Shown here piece by piece: positions 10,601 to 18,054 of a DNA stretch of 64,000 nucleotides. Origin of the DNA: Microlunatus phosphovorus NM-1 (GTDB taxonomy: Bacteria; Actinomycetota; Actinomycetes; Propionibacteriales; Propionibacteriaceae); NCBI RefSeq assembly GCF_000270245.1, contig NC_015635.1, positions 4,588,001-4,652,000 of the forward strand, written 5' to 3'. Below the pieces are notes generated by a model. The model saw only the letters and a program-made list of their open reading frames with translations. It searched no databases and was not told where the DNA came from. The translations under genes and the position numbers were made by a program. Each line of letters begins with the position of its first letter. The stretch's first letter is position 1.

Positions 10601-10953
10601 GCGGCGCCACGGCCGACCGCGCGCAGTTCACCATCAGACCGAAGCAGGCCAAGAAGAAGCACGGCCGGCAGAAGACCCCGACGGCGACCGTCCACGGCTC
10701 CCTCCGGATTCACCAGGGCCAGCTCGAGGTGAGGCTCCGGATCGACGAAGCCGCCTTCGATCAGCCGCAGACCTGTGCCGACGACAGCCTGGCCCACCTC
10801 AACACCCACATCGTGGTGTCCAACGCCAAGAAGCGCCAGCATGCCCAGTTCCTCGCGATCAGTCCGTGGACCTGCGTCGACCCGCCCGGACCACGGCCCG
10901 TGAGCCAGCTGACGTACGGCGCGCAGCGCGGACCGATCAAGGCCGGCCGATGA
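7690..10953 (+). CDS. Large secreted VCBS/FG-GAP propeller protein with helical domain
   Basis: 1087 aa. An N-terminal signal segment (LVISTALILGLLVATSSEADA, about 10-31) is followed by a low-complexity Lys/Pro linker and six or seven propeller blades to about residue 475. Blades share YYxTI, DxDGDGxDE and ARGxxGLxxYR motifs; the calcium-type DxDxDG loops are best at LDGDGVDE, VDGNGKAE and IDGDGADE. About 520-760 is mainly helical and includes a hydrophobic hairpin near 628-656 (FTALVPPIAFVLNFSSAALSLAAAA). A Cys/Trp-rich part (about 780-880) and a basic beta-rich C-terminus with KKKHGRQK follow. The function is unknown; a cell-surface adhesin, toxin-like or enzyme-carrier role is possible. 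Starts at a GTGA overlap with the gene before. Confidence 0.8.
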   Translation: MTGCLARWLSLVISTALILGLLVATSSEADAKPRKPKPSTPPLTATPLTCPNSDPDQDYLCSIGPTYTLPGLTDLNGWTESERSILYGDLDGDGVDEMVARGRTGLEVYRFDATFGQWSQVRIDTTILSDHDGWGDPMYGSTIQLGDVDGNGKAEVVARSAAGLVVAAYAWDQATNVGTWTWLSKAGPLTNADGSSQPRYYESIQLVPLGSTAGSTRVNLMARGSDGLSLYRYQSGTWQKSAVSPTFSDAQGWYQPQYYATITAWDATTVVARAANGLFTVTFAAGTGTGDNWGSWTGPTPGAASGVWTDGQGWNQAQYYSTITPLRGHGTQIIMAARVPGGIGTATRQPDGSWTANPIATGADSIWSQPMHHATAQSGDIDGDGADEFLVRGPDGMLTYPVDAATGRFLGPVSARVPALIDADWSDASRYGTIATAQLEKGKGRALLARGGHGMRTWRYDTTTKTFARYRPYGNFPALDATALTKLQGELGLSIPIRQTFTDPTRDNSSDTLNDYRTSIEKGCQGTPVRMNPSQYSSCAPPTGSGVSTETWTAVSNQLIAELYWASNVVDHFEAVNSLQWQLFDDEDGQLPATVAALNLDESSATRSLAPADDTSELEGIYSNEFKILSAFTALVPPIAFVLNFSSAALSLAAAATPRSSPDHAGGDRFAKTYNEILATMTTNQEELETQIASHRHDVLADYGLLATVGHLVGSQTWTLNQEAAVSAGRQAFQTWIYQKFVPVLWDYWDVKECRTWDQPIYVDLYNDPYTPACTLPQADAAVQVLNLVDGFYGLLPRQQMCSPSPHPIPQVWWWDCSFVGLSQAGYKDAVTVLFGPISDDCTYDGSGDDHAWDYSCNLGLSLSQVLDWDDISHHGCTWDTPDFPRNWDDNPGGECNGVQPQSLVAGAAHLRGRQAGQITMTLRQPVPKKFDLRGAEVYLEDVLHESEVGEELVNHRSDNDAFPVGTTVARGATADRAQFTIRPKQAKKKHGRQKTPTATVHGSLRIHQGQLEVRLRIDEAAFDQPQTCADDSLAHLNTHIVVSNAKKRQHAQFLAISPWTCVDPPGPRPVSQLTYGAQRGPIKAGR

Positions 10954-11627
10954 CCGAAGGGCACGCAGTGGCAGAGATGGAACGACGACCGGTCGAACGG
11001 CTCGTCTTCTTTACCGACGCCGCCGTGGCGATCGCCCTGACCTTGCTCATCCTGCCGCTGATGGAGGACGTCGGCGAGGCCACGGCGCACGGTGCGGACA
11101 CCTACGAGTACCTCGCCGACAACGTCGATCCGCTGATCAGCTTCGTGGTCAGCTTCGTCATCATCGCGCGCTACTGGCGGCTGCATGACACCGTGTTCCG
11201 GCACGCCGAGTACGAGCTACCAGGGCTGTTCGGCCTCGACATGGCCTGGCTGCTGTGCATCGTGTTCCTGCCGGTCGCCACCGCACTCGTCGGTTCCGCG
11301 GCCCCCGACCGGGTGCAGTACGTCCTCTACATCGGCACCATCCTGGCAGCCAGCCTGTTGCTGACCGTGATGGTGATCCGTTTCCGTGCCGATCCGAGCT
11401 CCTGGAAGAAGGGTCACGAGCTCCCCGCGTCGTTCGTCACCGGCTGCCGAGTCGCCTCGACCCTGATCGCCATAGCCCTGGTCATCACGATGATCTTTCC
11501 GGCGATCGGCTATCTGTCACTGGTGCTGCTGGTGCTCTCCGGCCGGCTCACCAAACTGGTCTCTCGACGCCGATCCACCCTCGACCGGTCCCAGACCGAT
11601 GGACACGCGAGCGACGGCACCACCTGA
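10950..11627 (+). CDS. TMEM175-family integral membrane protein (potassium channel-like)
   Basis: 225 aa. ATG 10950 overlaps the preceding TGA (ATGA), so it belongs to the operon starting at 7109. The first helix carries ERLVFFTDAAVAIALTLLILPL, which matches the bacterial TMEM175 signature R-x3-FSDG-x-xAIAxTLL apart from SDG to TDA. Five more hydrophobic segments follow, then a polar tail. TMEM175 proteins form tetrameric K+-permeable channels; whether this variant conducts is not known. The substitution in the FSDG motif is the main caution. Confidence 0.75.
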   Translation: MTEGHAVAEMERRPVERLVFFTDAAVAIALTLLILPLMEDVGEATAHGADTYEYLADNVDPLISFVVSFVIIARYWRLHDTVFRHAEYELPGLFGLDMAWLLCIVFLPVATALVGSAAPDRVQYVLYIGTILAASLLLTVMVIRFRADPSSWKKGHELPASFVTGCRVASTLIAIALVITMIFPAIGYLSLVLLVLSGRLTKLVSRRRSTLDRSQTDGHASDGTT

Positions 11628-11645
11628 TCTGTCGCCTCGGCCGGA

Positions 11646-11651
11646 TACCCT
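11646..11651 (+). promoter_or_regulatory. -10 box (TACCCT) of a leaderless promoter
   Basis: The hexamer ends 6 nt before the GTG at 11658 and there is no Shine-Dalgarno, so transcription should begin at or next to the start codon. Confidence 0.55.
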
Positions 11652-11657
11652 CGCCTC

Positions 11658-12959
11658 GTGGCGCGTGAGACCTCGGTCTTCATCTCCCGGCTGAAGAACC
11701 TGCCCGTCCTGGACGTGGCGAGCGACCAGCTCGGGCGGGTTCGCGACGTCATCGTGCAGCGCCGCGCCGACGGCCGACCGCCTCGGGTCAAGGGTCTGCT
11801 GGTCGAGTTGTTCGCCCGGCATCGCATCTTCATCTCGATGGCCCGGGTCCGCAGCATCGACCCGCTGCAAGTCGTCATCTCCGGCACGCTCAACACTCGC
11901 CGCTTCGAACGCCGGGAGTCGGAGATCCTGGTGATCGACGACCTCTTCGACCGACGAGCCGAGCGGATCGACCAGCAGGCACCGGCGGTGGTTTTCGATG
12001 TCGCCATGCAGGCGGTCCGGATGCACGAGTGGGAGCTCAGCGAGGTCGCCATCCGCGACGCCAAACCCCGCAGCTTCGGTCGCCGGGGTCACGTGACCAT
12101 CCTCGACTGGGATGACGTACGGATCAGCGGGATGGACGACACCGGCCAAGGCACCGAGCATCTGCTGGCCGTCTTCGAGGACATGAAGCCGGCCGACATC
12201 GCCCGGGAGCTGCACGACATGTCCTCCGAGCGCCGCGCCGAGGTGGCTGCCGCGCTGGACGACGAGACTCTCGCCCATGCGCTCGAGGAGTTGCCGGAGG
12301 AGGAGCAGGTGCAGCTCATCGAGGGGCTCGACCCGGAACGGGCCGCCGATGTGCTCGAGGAGATGGATCCCGACGACGCCGCCGACCTGATCGCCGAGCT
12401 CGCACCCGAGGTCGCGGAGCGACTGCTGAACCGGATGGAGCCGGAGGAGGCCAAGGACGTACGCCGGCTGCTCGTCTACGAGGACTTCACCGCCGGCGGC
12501 ATGATGACCCCGGAGCCGGTGATCCTGCCGCCGGGCGCCACCGTGGCCGAGGCGCTGGCCAAGGTGCGCGACGCCGAACTCACCCCCGCCCTCGCGTGCA
12601 TGGTCTACGTGTGCCGCTCCCCATTGGAGACGCCGACCGGACGCTATATCGGCGGTGTCCACTTCCAGCGGCTGCTGCGTGAACCGCCGTCCACCCTCGT
12701 GTCGACACTCGTCGACTCCGAGTTGGAGCCGCTCACTCCGCAGACCCGGCTGGGTGTCGTATCGCGTTACTTCGCGACCTACAACCTGGTGAACGCGCCG
12801 GTGGTCGATGCCGCCAAACGGCTGCATGGTGCGGTCACCGTCGACGATGTCCTCGACCACGTGCTGCCGCCTGACTGGCGCGGCACCCAGATGGATGCGC
12901 TGTCTGCGCAGGCCGCGCTCGGCCGGCGCGGTCGGGGTCGGGCGGTGAGTGGTGGCTAA
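11658..12959 (+). CDS. Cytoplasmic PRC-barrel / MgtE-N / CBS protein
   Basis: 433 aa, GTG start behind a leaderless promoter. Residues about 5-85 and again about 95-165 look like PRC-barrel type beta domains (SRLKNLPVLDVASDQLGRVRDVIV). About 170-285 is the MgtE N-terminal superhelical domain (LLAVFEDMKPADIARELHDM, EELPEEEQVQLIEGLDPERAADVLEEMDPDDAADLIAEL). Two CBS motifs follow (GGMMTPEPVILPPGATVAEAL and the segment ending VVDAAKRLHGAVTVDDVLDHVLP). The MgtE transmembrane channel domain is absent, so it is not a transporter by itself; it may be a Mg2+- or nucleotide-sensing partner. It overlaps the DUF1003 gene by 11 nt. Confidence 0.88.
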   Translation: MARETSVFISRLKNLPVLDVASDQLGRVRDVIVQRRADGRPPRVKGLLVELFARHRIFISMARVRSIDPLQVVISGTLNTRRFERRESEILVIDDLFDRRAERIDQQAPAVVFDVAMQAVRMHEWELSEVAIRDAKPRSFGRRGHVTILDWDDVRISGMDDTGQGTEHLLAVFEDMKPADIARELHDMSSERRAEVAAALDDETLAHALEELPEEEQVQLIEGLDPERAADVLEEMDPDDAADLIAELAPEVAERLLNRMEPEEAKDVRRLLVYEDFTAGGMMTPEPVILPPGATVAEALAKVRDAELTPALACMVYVCRSPLETPTGRYIGGVHFQRLLREPPSTLVSTLVDSELEPLTPQTRLGVVSRYFATYNLVNAPVVDAAKRLHGAVTVDDVLDHVLPPDWRGTQMDALSAQAALGRRGRGRAVSGG

Positions 12960-13503
12960 GGCGGAGCGGGACGCAGAGCGGCTCAACACCCCCGGTCGCC
13001 GGAAGCGCTCGCTGCTGCCCCGCTTCCGTTGGGATCGAGACACCTTCGGCCAGTTCGCCGAAGGGTTTGCCAGGTTCATGGGCACCGCGCGTTTCCTGGC
13101 CTGGATGACGATCATCATCATCTGTTGGGTGCTGTGGAACATCCCCTTCGGACCACCGCGCCCGCAATTCGACGCGTACCCGTTCATCTTCTTGACCTTG
13201 GTCTTGTCGTTGCAGGCCTCGTACGCGGCCCCGCTGATCCTGCTCGCCCAGAACCGGCAGGAGGCCCGGGACCGCGTAGCGCTGGAACGGGACCGGGAGC
13301 AGGCCACGCAGAGCCGGGCCGACATGGACTATCTCGCCCGGGAGATCGCCGGCCTGCGGATGTCGGTCGGCGAGCTGGCCACTCGTGACTACCTGCGCTC
13401 GGAGCTGCGCAGCGAGCTGCGCTCGATCCTGGCCGAGCTGGACGACGAGGAGCGAGAGCGGGAGCGGAGCCAGCTGGGTGAGCATCGTCGAGGCGAGCGC
13501 TGA
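12949..13503 (+). CDS. DUF1003 membrane protein
   Basis: 184 aa, GTG start inside the end of the MgtE-N/CBS gene. It has a basic N-terminus, a conserved region before the first helix (RFMGTARFLAWMTIIIICWVLWN), a short loop with FDAYPFIFLTLVLSLQASYAAPLILLAQNRQ, which is the DUF1003 signature, and a long charged C-terminal helix likely to form a coiled coil (about 110-184, with repeated RSELRSELRS). In actinobacteria this gene often sits beside the MgtE-N/CBS protein, suggesting joint action in cation or envelope homeostasis. Function not established. Confidence 0.85.
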   Translation: MVAKAERDAERLNTPGRRKRSLLPRFRWDRDTFGQFAEGFARFMGTARFLAWMTIIIICWVLWNIPFGPPRPQFDAYPFIFLTLVLSLQASYAAPLILLAQNRQEARDRVALERDREQATQSRADMDYLAREIAGLRMSVGELATRDYLRSELRSELRSILAELDDEERERERSQLGEHRRGER

Positions 13504-13508
13504 CTTCG

Positions 13509-14414
13509 TTGGGTGCTGACGAATCACCGCCCGATCTCGAGCTGGCCCGTCGACTGGTCGCCGAGCAGTTTCCCCGGTGGGCCGACCTGCCGGTCCGCGA
13601 GGTGGAGCTCAGCGGCTGGGACAACCGGACGTACCGGCTCGGCGACGAGCTGAGTGTCAGGCTTCCTCGGTCACGGTATTACCGAGAGCAGGTCGCCAAG
13701 GAGCAGCTTTGGCTGCCGATCCTGGCGCCGCAACTGCCCCTCCCGATCCCACAGCCGGTTGCTCGCGGGCGGCCCGGACTCGGCTATCCGCACGAGTGGT
13801 CGGTGTACCGCTGGATCCAAGGCTCTCCGGTCCGGCTCGACCTGATCGAGGACCCGGTCTCCTTCGCCCAGGCGGTCGCCGAGTTCCTGGTGGCGCTGCG
13901 TGCCTGTGAGGCGACCGACGGACCACTCCCTGGCCAGCACAACTTCTGGCGAGGAGCACCGTTCGAGGTGTACGCCGACGAGGCCCATCGCTCGTTGGGG
14001 GAACTCCGTGATCTTGGCGAGCTGTCGCCGGCCGAGACTCGAAGTGCCAACGCGATCCTGGCGGAGGCAGTCGCCAGCACCTGGCCGGGTCCGCCAGTCT
14101 GGTTCCACGGCGACGTCGCGTACGGAAACCTGCTGGTCCGGGACGGTCGGCTGGCAGCGGTGATCGACTTCGGCTGCAGCGGCGCCGGCGATCCGGCCTG
14201 CGACCTGGTGCTGGCCTGGACCCTGCTGCCGCGTACGGCTCGGCCGGTATACGCCCAGACACTCGGGCTCGATCATGACACGTGGGCCCGCGCTCGCGGC
14301 TGGGCGCTGTGGAAGGCGCTGATCACCGTGGTCGGCCAGCGCGAGAACAATTCGATCGCCGCCGAGGAAGCCCGACGGGTGATCCGCGAGGTGCTGACCG
14401 ATCCGGTGCACTGA
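13509..14414 (+). CDS. APH-fold phosphotransferase
   Basis: 301 aa. The only suitable start is TTG 13509, 5 nt after the DUF1003 stop. The kinase-like signature is intact: WFHGDVAYGNLLV contains the catalytic Asp and the Asn of the HGDxxxxN motif, and AVIDFGCSGAGDPACDLVLAW contains the metal-binding Asp. The N-terminal lobe has an ELSGWDNRTYRLGDELSVRLPRS glycine-loop-like stretch. This subgroup resembles the chromosomal 'aminoglycoside phosphotransferase family' and is usually not a resistance determinant; the true substrate is unknown. It ends 122 nt before mrp. Confidence 0.85.
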   Translation: MGADESPPDLELARRLVAEQFPRWADLPVREVELSGWDNRTYRLGDELSVRLPRSRYYREQVAKEQLWLPILAPQLPLPIPQPVARGRPGLGYPHEWSVYRWIQGSPVRLDLIEDPVSFAQAVAEFLVALRACEATDGPLPGQHNFWRGAPFEVYADEAHRSLGELRDLGELSPAETRSANAILAEAVASTWPGPPVWFHGDVAYGNLLVRDGRLAAVIDFGCSGAGDPACDLVLAWTLLPRTARPVYAQTLGLDHDTWARARGWALWKALITVVGQRENNSIAAEEARRVIREVLTDPVH

Positions 14415-14524
14415 GCGGCCGTTGCCTCGTGGTCGGGATACGTCATCGGGATACGTCAGCAGGAGCGGCGGCCCGCTCGACCACCTTGCTGGAGAGACGG
14501 CACCGGATCGCGGGCGTACCCAAC

Positions 14525-14530
14525 TAACCT
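14525..14530 (+). promoter_or_regulatory. -10 box (TAACCT) of the leaderless mrp promoter
   Basis: TAACCT is followed by exactly 6 nt and the GTG at 14537, with no Shine-Dalgarno between. Confidence 0.6.
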
Positions 14531-14536
14531 GGTCGA

Positions 14537-15703
14537 GTGCCCGTCTCGACCGCCGCTCCACTGCTCGACCGCGTCCGTACCGCCCTGGGCGGGGTGATCG
14601 ATCCCGAGATCCGGCGACCGATCACCGAACTGGGCATGGTCGCGGCCTGTGAGGAGAACGCGCCCGGCGCCGTCCGGGTCGAGGTGCTGCTGACGGTTTC
14701 CGGTTGCCCGATGCGCGACACGCTCCGACGCGATGTGACGGCCGCGGTCTCCGCGGTCGAGGGCGTCGAGTCGGTCCAGGTCGATCTCGGCGTGATGAAC
14801 GATCAGCAACGAGCCCAGCTCCGGGACCACCTGAAGGGCGGCCAGGCGGAACGGGAGATCGTGTTCGCCCGGCCCGACTCGCTGACCACGGTGATCGCGG
14901 TCGCGTCCGGCAAGGGTGGAGTCGGCAAGTCCTCGGTGACGGTCAACCTGGCGATGGCGTTGACCCGGCTGGGCCGTACGGTCGGAGTGCTGGACGCCGA
15001 TATCTACGGTCACTCGATCCCGGCGATGCTCGGGGTCGCCGACGCCCGTCCGACCGCGGTCGAGGACATGATCATGCCGGTGCCCACCAACGGGCTGAAG
15101 GCCATCTCGATCGGGATGCTCAAGCCCAGCCGGGACCAGGTGGTCGCCTGGCGCGGGCCGATCCTGGACCGGGCGCTGACTCAGATGCTGGCCGACGTCT
15201 ATTGGGGCGACCTGGACTTCCTGCTGCTGGATCTGCCTCCTGGTACCGGCGATGTGGCGATCTCCCTCGGCCAGAAACTGCCCAATGCCGAGGTGATCGT
15301 GGTGACCACTCCGCAGCAGGCGGCGGCCGAGGTGGCCGAGCGCGCCGGCACGATGGCTTCGATGATGAACCAGCGAGTGATCGGTGTCATCGAGAACATG
15401 GCCTATCTGGAGACCGTCTGCCCGCACTGCCACGAGAGCCATCGGGTCGAGGTGTTCGGTTCCGGCGGCGGCCAGGAGGTGGCGGCGAAGCTGACCACTC
15501 GGCTGGGCTACCAGGTGCCGGTGCTCGGTCAGGTGCCCCTGGATCCGACGCTGCGCGTCGCGGGCGACGAAGGCGTACCGGTCACTGCCGGCGACCCGGA
15601 TTCGCCCTCCGGCCTCGCCCTCACCGCGATCGCCGAGCAGTTGGCCAAGCGCGGTCGCGGACTCGCCGGCCGCCAACTGGGCGTCTCCCCCACCGGCCGC
15701 TGA
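14537..15703 (+). CDS. mrp: Mrp/NBP35-family ATP-binding iron-sulfur carrier
   Basis: 388 aa. Residues about 5-95 form the MIP18/DUF59 domain (DRVRTALGGVIDPEIRRPITELGMV). The deviant Walker A GKGGVGKSSV lies near residue 125, with the MRP signature DADIYGHSIPAMLG and the DLPPGTGDVAIS strand after it. A CPHC pair near 295 would bridge the dimer and hold the transient 4Fe-4S cluster. It should load Fe-S clusters on apoproteins in the cytosol. The gene converges on tatB; in mycobacteria mrp also lies close to the sigE-htrA-tatB block. Strong family match. Confidence 0.95.
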   Translation: MPVSTAAPLLDRVRTALGGVIDPEIRRPITELGMVAACEENAPGAVRVEVLLTVSGCPMRDTLRRDVTAAVSAVEGVESVQVDLGVMNDQQRAQLRDHLKGGQAEREIVFARPDSLTTVIAVASGKGGVGKSSVTVNLAMALTRLGRTVGVLDADIYGHSIPAMLGVADARPTAVEDMIMPVPTNGLKAISIGMLKPSRDQVVAWRGPILDRALTQMLADVYWGDLDFLLLDLPPGTGDVAISLGQKLPNAEVIVVTTPQQAAAEVAERAGTMASMMNQRVIGVIENMAYLETVCPHCHESHRVEVFGSGGGQEVAAKLTTRLGYQVPVLGQVPLDPTLRVAGDEGVPVTAGDPDSPSGLALTAIAEQLAKRGRGLAGRQLGVSPTGR

Positions 15704-15773
15704 CCCCACTCCGCACGTAGCCGCCCGCTTGCGGGTTCGTCCCGGTGGGTTAGTCGGGCTCACACGGTCGTAT

Positions 15774-15908
15774 GTGGCCCGGCGGCGCCATCCGTACCCG
15801 TCCCCCGCCGAACCCGCGATCGTCCGTGGCCCCGCGGCGCCATCCGTACCCGTCCCCCGCCGAACCCGCGATCGTCCGTGGCCCCGCGGCGCCATCCGTA
15901 CGCGTCCC
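15774..15908. repeat. 52-bp direct tandem repeat, about 2.6 copies
   Basis: Units begin at 15774, 15826 and 15878 with GTGGCCC and run through GGCGCCATCCGTACCC and GAACCCGCGATCGTCC. Copies 1 and 2 differ at one base near their start (CCGG versus CCCG); the third is truncated after about 34 bp and then diverges. It is non-coding and lies between convergent genes. Confidence 0.9.
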
Positions 15909-15932
15909 CCCACTCCGCACCAGTTCGTGTGG

Positions 15933-16021
15933 CCCAACTCCGACTTCGCACCATTTAGTTGCACTGCGCACCAGGTGCGCCTGGTGCGCAGTGACAGCAA
16001 ATGGTGCGAAGTCGAGTTGGG
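15933..16021. repeat. 89-bp nested palindrome (family B, copy 1)
   Basis: Outer arms are CCCAACTC and GACTTCGCACCATTT, matched by AAATGGTGCGAAGTC and GAGTTGGG. An inner hairpin CACTGCGCACCAGG / CCTGGTGCGCAGTG encloses TGCG. The outer arm recurs at 26959-27034. It sits between the 3' ends of mrp and tatB, where it could act as a two-way terminator. Confidence 0.85.
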
Positions 16022-16061
16022 TCGACAGCACCCCCGGCTCGGGGGTGGGGTGGGGAATGGG

Positions 16062-16541
16062 TTAGGTCGCGTCCGGGTCGAACGGGGTCAGCACTCGAGG
16101 GCTGGCGACGCCGTTGGTCGCCGCCACGCCAACCGCTGCCGCACCAACGGCTGCCGCGGCACCCACCGTCCCAGCGGCGGAGCCGTTCGACCGCGACGCG
16201 CTCTTGGCGTCGTCGACTGCCGCCGTCACATCGGAGGCCGCAGTACGCCCCGCGGCCGTGCCCTCGGCGAGTTCCTTCTTGACATCGTCGACCAGGGGTT
16301 CGACGTCATCGAGCAGGTGCTTCTGGATGAAGGTCTTGGGGTTCAGATCCCGTACGTCGACATCGGAGAACTCCGGGCCGAGCTCGTCCTTCAACTGCTG
16401 CTGCGCGCTGCCGGCCATGGTCCGTACGTAGTTGATCACCCGAGCCGCCTTCCGGGCGAACTCGGGGAGCTTCTCCGGGCCGAACAGGATCACGGCGAGG
16501 ACCGCCAGGACCAGGAGCTCCGGAGCCCCTACGTCGAACAT
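16062..16541 (-). CDS. tatB: Twin-arginine translocase subunit TatB
   Basis: 159 aa. The N-terminus has the single membrane helix and amphipathic turn of TatA/B proteins (GAPELLVLAVLAVILFGPEKLPEFARKAARVINYVRTMA); Glu near the start of the helix and FGPEKLP favour TatB. The C-terminal half is Ala-rich and probably disordered. It should form the TatBC receptor for folded, RR-signal proteins. tatC is not in the window. The gene follows htrA by 9 nt, and a TAGCGT box overlapping the htrA stop codon could give it its own leaderless promoter. The sigE/anti-sigma/htrA/tatB order is the same as in mycobacteria. Confidence 0.93.
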   Translation of the reverse strand: MFDVGAPELLVLAVLAVILFGPEKLPEFARKAARVINYVRTMAGSAQQQLKDELGPEFSDVDVRDLNPKTFIQKHLLDDVEPLVDDVKKELAEGTAAGRTAASDVTAAVDDAKSASRSNGSAAGTVGAAAAVGAAAVGVAATNGVASPRVLTPFDPDAT

Positions 16542-16547
16542 CTGCTC

Positions 16548-16553
16548 ACGCTA
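16548..16553 (-). promoter_or_regulatory. Possible internal -10 box (TAGCGT) for tatB
   Basis: TAGCGT on the minus strand uses the htrA TAG stop as its first three bases and is followed by 6 nt and the tatB ATG. The 6 nt (GAGCAG) could also serve as a weak ribosome-binding site, so this is a weaker case than others. Confidence 0.35.
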
Positions 16554-18041
16554 ACCTTCACGACTCCCCAAAGTCACTTCAGCGGTCTGCTGCTGCGCGC
16601 CGCGTTGATAGGTCAGAGTGACCTTATCGCCGGGACGATGGATCCGGATGGCAACGATCAGCTCCTCGGCGGTGTCGACCGGCTGGTCATCGATCTTGGT
16701 GATCACATCGTCCACCCGAAGGCCCGCCTGGTCGGCCGGTCCATCGGCATCCACCTGGGACAACCGGACGCCGTCGGCGGCGTCACCGCCGACATTGACG
16801 CCGATCACGGGATAGGTCGCCTTGCCGTCGGAGATCAGCAGCTTGCCGATCACCATCGCCTGGTTGATCGGGATCGCGAAGCCCAGACCGATGTTGCCGC
16901 CTGCGTCGGCGCTCTGCCCCATCGTCAAGATCGCGGAGTTCACGCCGATCACCCGCGCACCCGCGTCGACCAGCGGCCCACCGGAGTTGCCCGGATTGAT
17001 GGCTGCGTCAGTCTGGATGCCGTTGATGTAGGCGCTCGGCGAGTCGGCGCCGGCGTTGGAGTTGACCACCACCGGGCGGTTCTTCGCACTCACGATCCCC
17101 TGGGTGACCGTGCTGGCCAGCGCCAGCGGCGAGCCGATCGCCACCACGGACTCGCCGACCTGGACATTGTCGGAGTCACCGATCGCCATCGGGGTCAGCT
17201 CGTGCTCCTCCTCCAGTTTGATCACCGCGAGATCGTACGACGGGCTGCGCCCCACGAGCTTGGCCTCGACTCGGGCCCCGTCGGAGAACACCACCGTGAT
17301 CCGACCGCCGTCGGCGGCGTCGGCGATCACGTGGTTGTTGGTCATGATGTGGCCGTCGGAGTCCAGCACGAATCCCGAGCCGGTCCCACCGGATCGGCCC
17401 GAGCCGACGCGGATCATCACCGTGCTGGGCAGCGCCGTCGCGGCGACCTGCACGGTGTCGATCTGGTTGGGTGCGGCGGGCACTGGTGTCTGCGGTGCAC
17501 CGCCGGTCCTCGACGGCCGCGGCAACGGTGCGCTGCTGGGTGTGGTCGACGTCGGTGCGGTGGATCCGGCGAGCTTCGCGCCGCCGTAGCCGGCCGCCGT
17601 GCCGACCAGTGCCGCCAACAGGACCGAGAGCAGCAGGATGAGTCCGGTACGCGGTCGACGCGGCGATCCGCCGCCGGCAACCGGCACCTGTCTTGGGCCG
17701 GGCGGCGGCGCCGGCGAATGCACCACGGTCGGCGGCCCTGAAACGGGCGGCCCCGAAATGGGCGGCCCCGCGGTCGGTGGCGGCCCACTCCGCGGGCTTG
17801 CCGAACCGTGGCTCGAGACGTACGGCGAACCGGTCGGCGGCGGATAGCTCGACGCGTAGGTCGGCAGCACCTGGGTGGGATCCTCGACCGGTGGCGGCTG
17901 CTGACCGAACGGACCGTAGTAGGCGTTTGCCGGATCGCCGTGTTGAGTCGAGTCCGACCGGTCCCGGAAGAACCAGTCCGCGCTGGACTCATCCGCGGCC
18001 CGGTCTCCGTCCGGTCCCGCCGAGCGGTCCTGGTCAGTCAC
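16551..18041 (-). CDS. htrA: HtrA/DegP-type membrane-anchored serine protease with PDZ domain
   Basis: 496 aa. A Pro-rich cytoplasmic N-terminus (about 1-130, with GPPxS 5-residue repeats) is followed by one membrane helix (about 132-152) and an extracellular S1C protease. The catalytic triad is visible as His near 239 (TNNHVIAD), Asp near 271 (YDLAVIKL) and Ser near 350 (GNSGGPLV). A C-terminal PDZ domain (about 395-490) contains LRVDDVITKIDDQPVDTAEEL. It should degrade or process misfolded envelope proteins. It lies 13 nt downstream of the anti-sigma/RseB gene, so it is probably in the sigE operon and could serve as the site-1-like protease for that anti-sigma factor, by analogy with DegS; this is inference. 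Confidence 0.95.
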   Translation of the reverse strand: MTDQDRSAGPDGDRAADESSADWFFRDRSDSTQHGDPANAYYGPFGQQPPPVEDPTQVLPTYASSYPPPTGSPYVSSHGSASPRSGPPPTAGPPISGPPVSGPPTVVHSPAPPPGPRQVPVAGGGSPRRPRTGLILLLSVLLAALVGTAAGYGGAKLAGSTAPTSTTPSSAPLPRPSRTGGAPQTPVPAAPNQIDTVQVAATALPSTVMIRVGSGRSGGTGSGFVLDSDGHIMTNNHVIADAADGGRITVVFSDGARVEAKLVGRSPSYDLAVIKLEEEHELTPMAIGDSDNVQVGESVVAIGSPLALASTVTQGIVSAKNRPVVVNSNAGADSPSAYINGIQTDAAINPGNSGGPLVDAGARVIGVNSAILTMGQSADAGGNIGLGFAIPINQAMVIGKLLISDGKATYPVIGVNVGGDAADGVRLSQVDADGPADQAGLRVDDVITKIDDQPVDTAEELIVAIRIHRPGDKVTLTYQRGAQQQTAEVTLGSREG

Positions 18042-18054
18042 TTCTCGTCACCGC

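Larger units (their letters stand above)
15704..16061. other. 358-bp convergent intergenic region
   Basis: No gene seen between mrp and tatB. It contains a 52-bp tandem repeat array and an 89-bp nested palindrome, described separately. Open frames across it are repeat-driven: 52 is not a multiple of 3. Confidence 0.8.

Noticed and set aside
13509-14414. Aminoglycoside resistance gene
   Set aside because: The APH fold is shared by many housekeeping kinases; there is no mobile context, and the residues do not match a named resistance enzyme that I know.
15774-15908. Possible CRISPR array
   Set aside because: The 52-bp units are adjacent with no unique spacers, and no cas genes are present.
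15729-17741. 670-codon plus-strand frame across the repeats, tatB and htrA
   Set aside because: It crosses the tandem repeats and is antisense to two well-supported genes.
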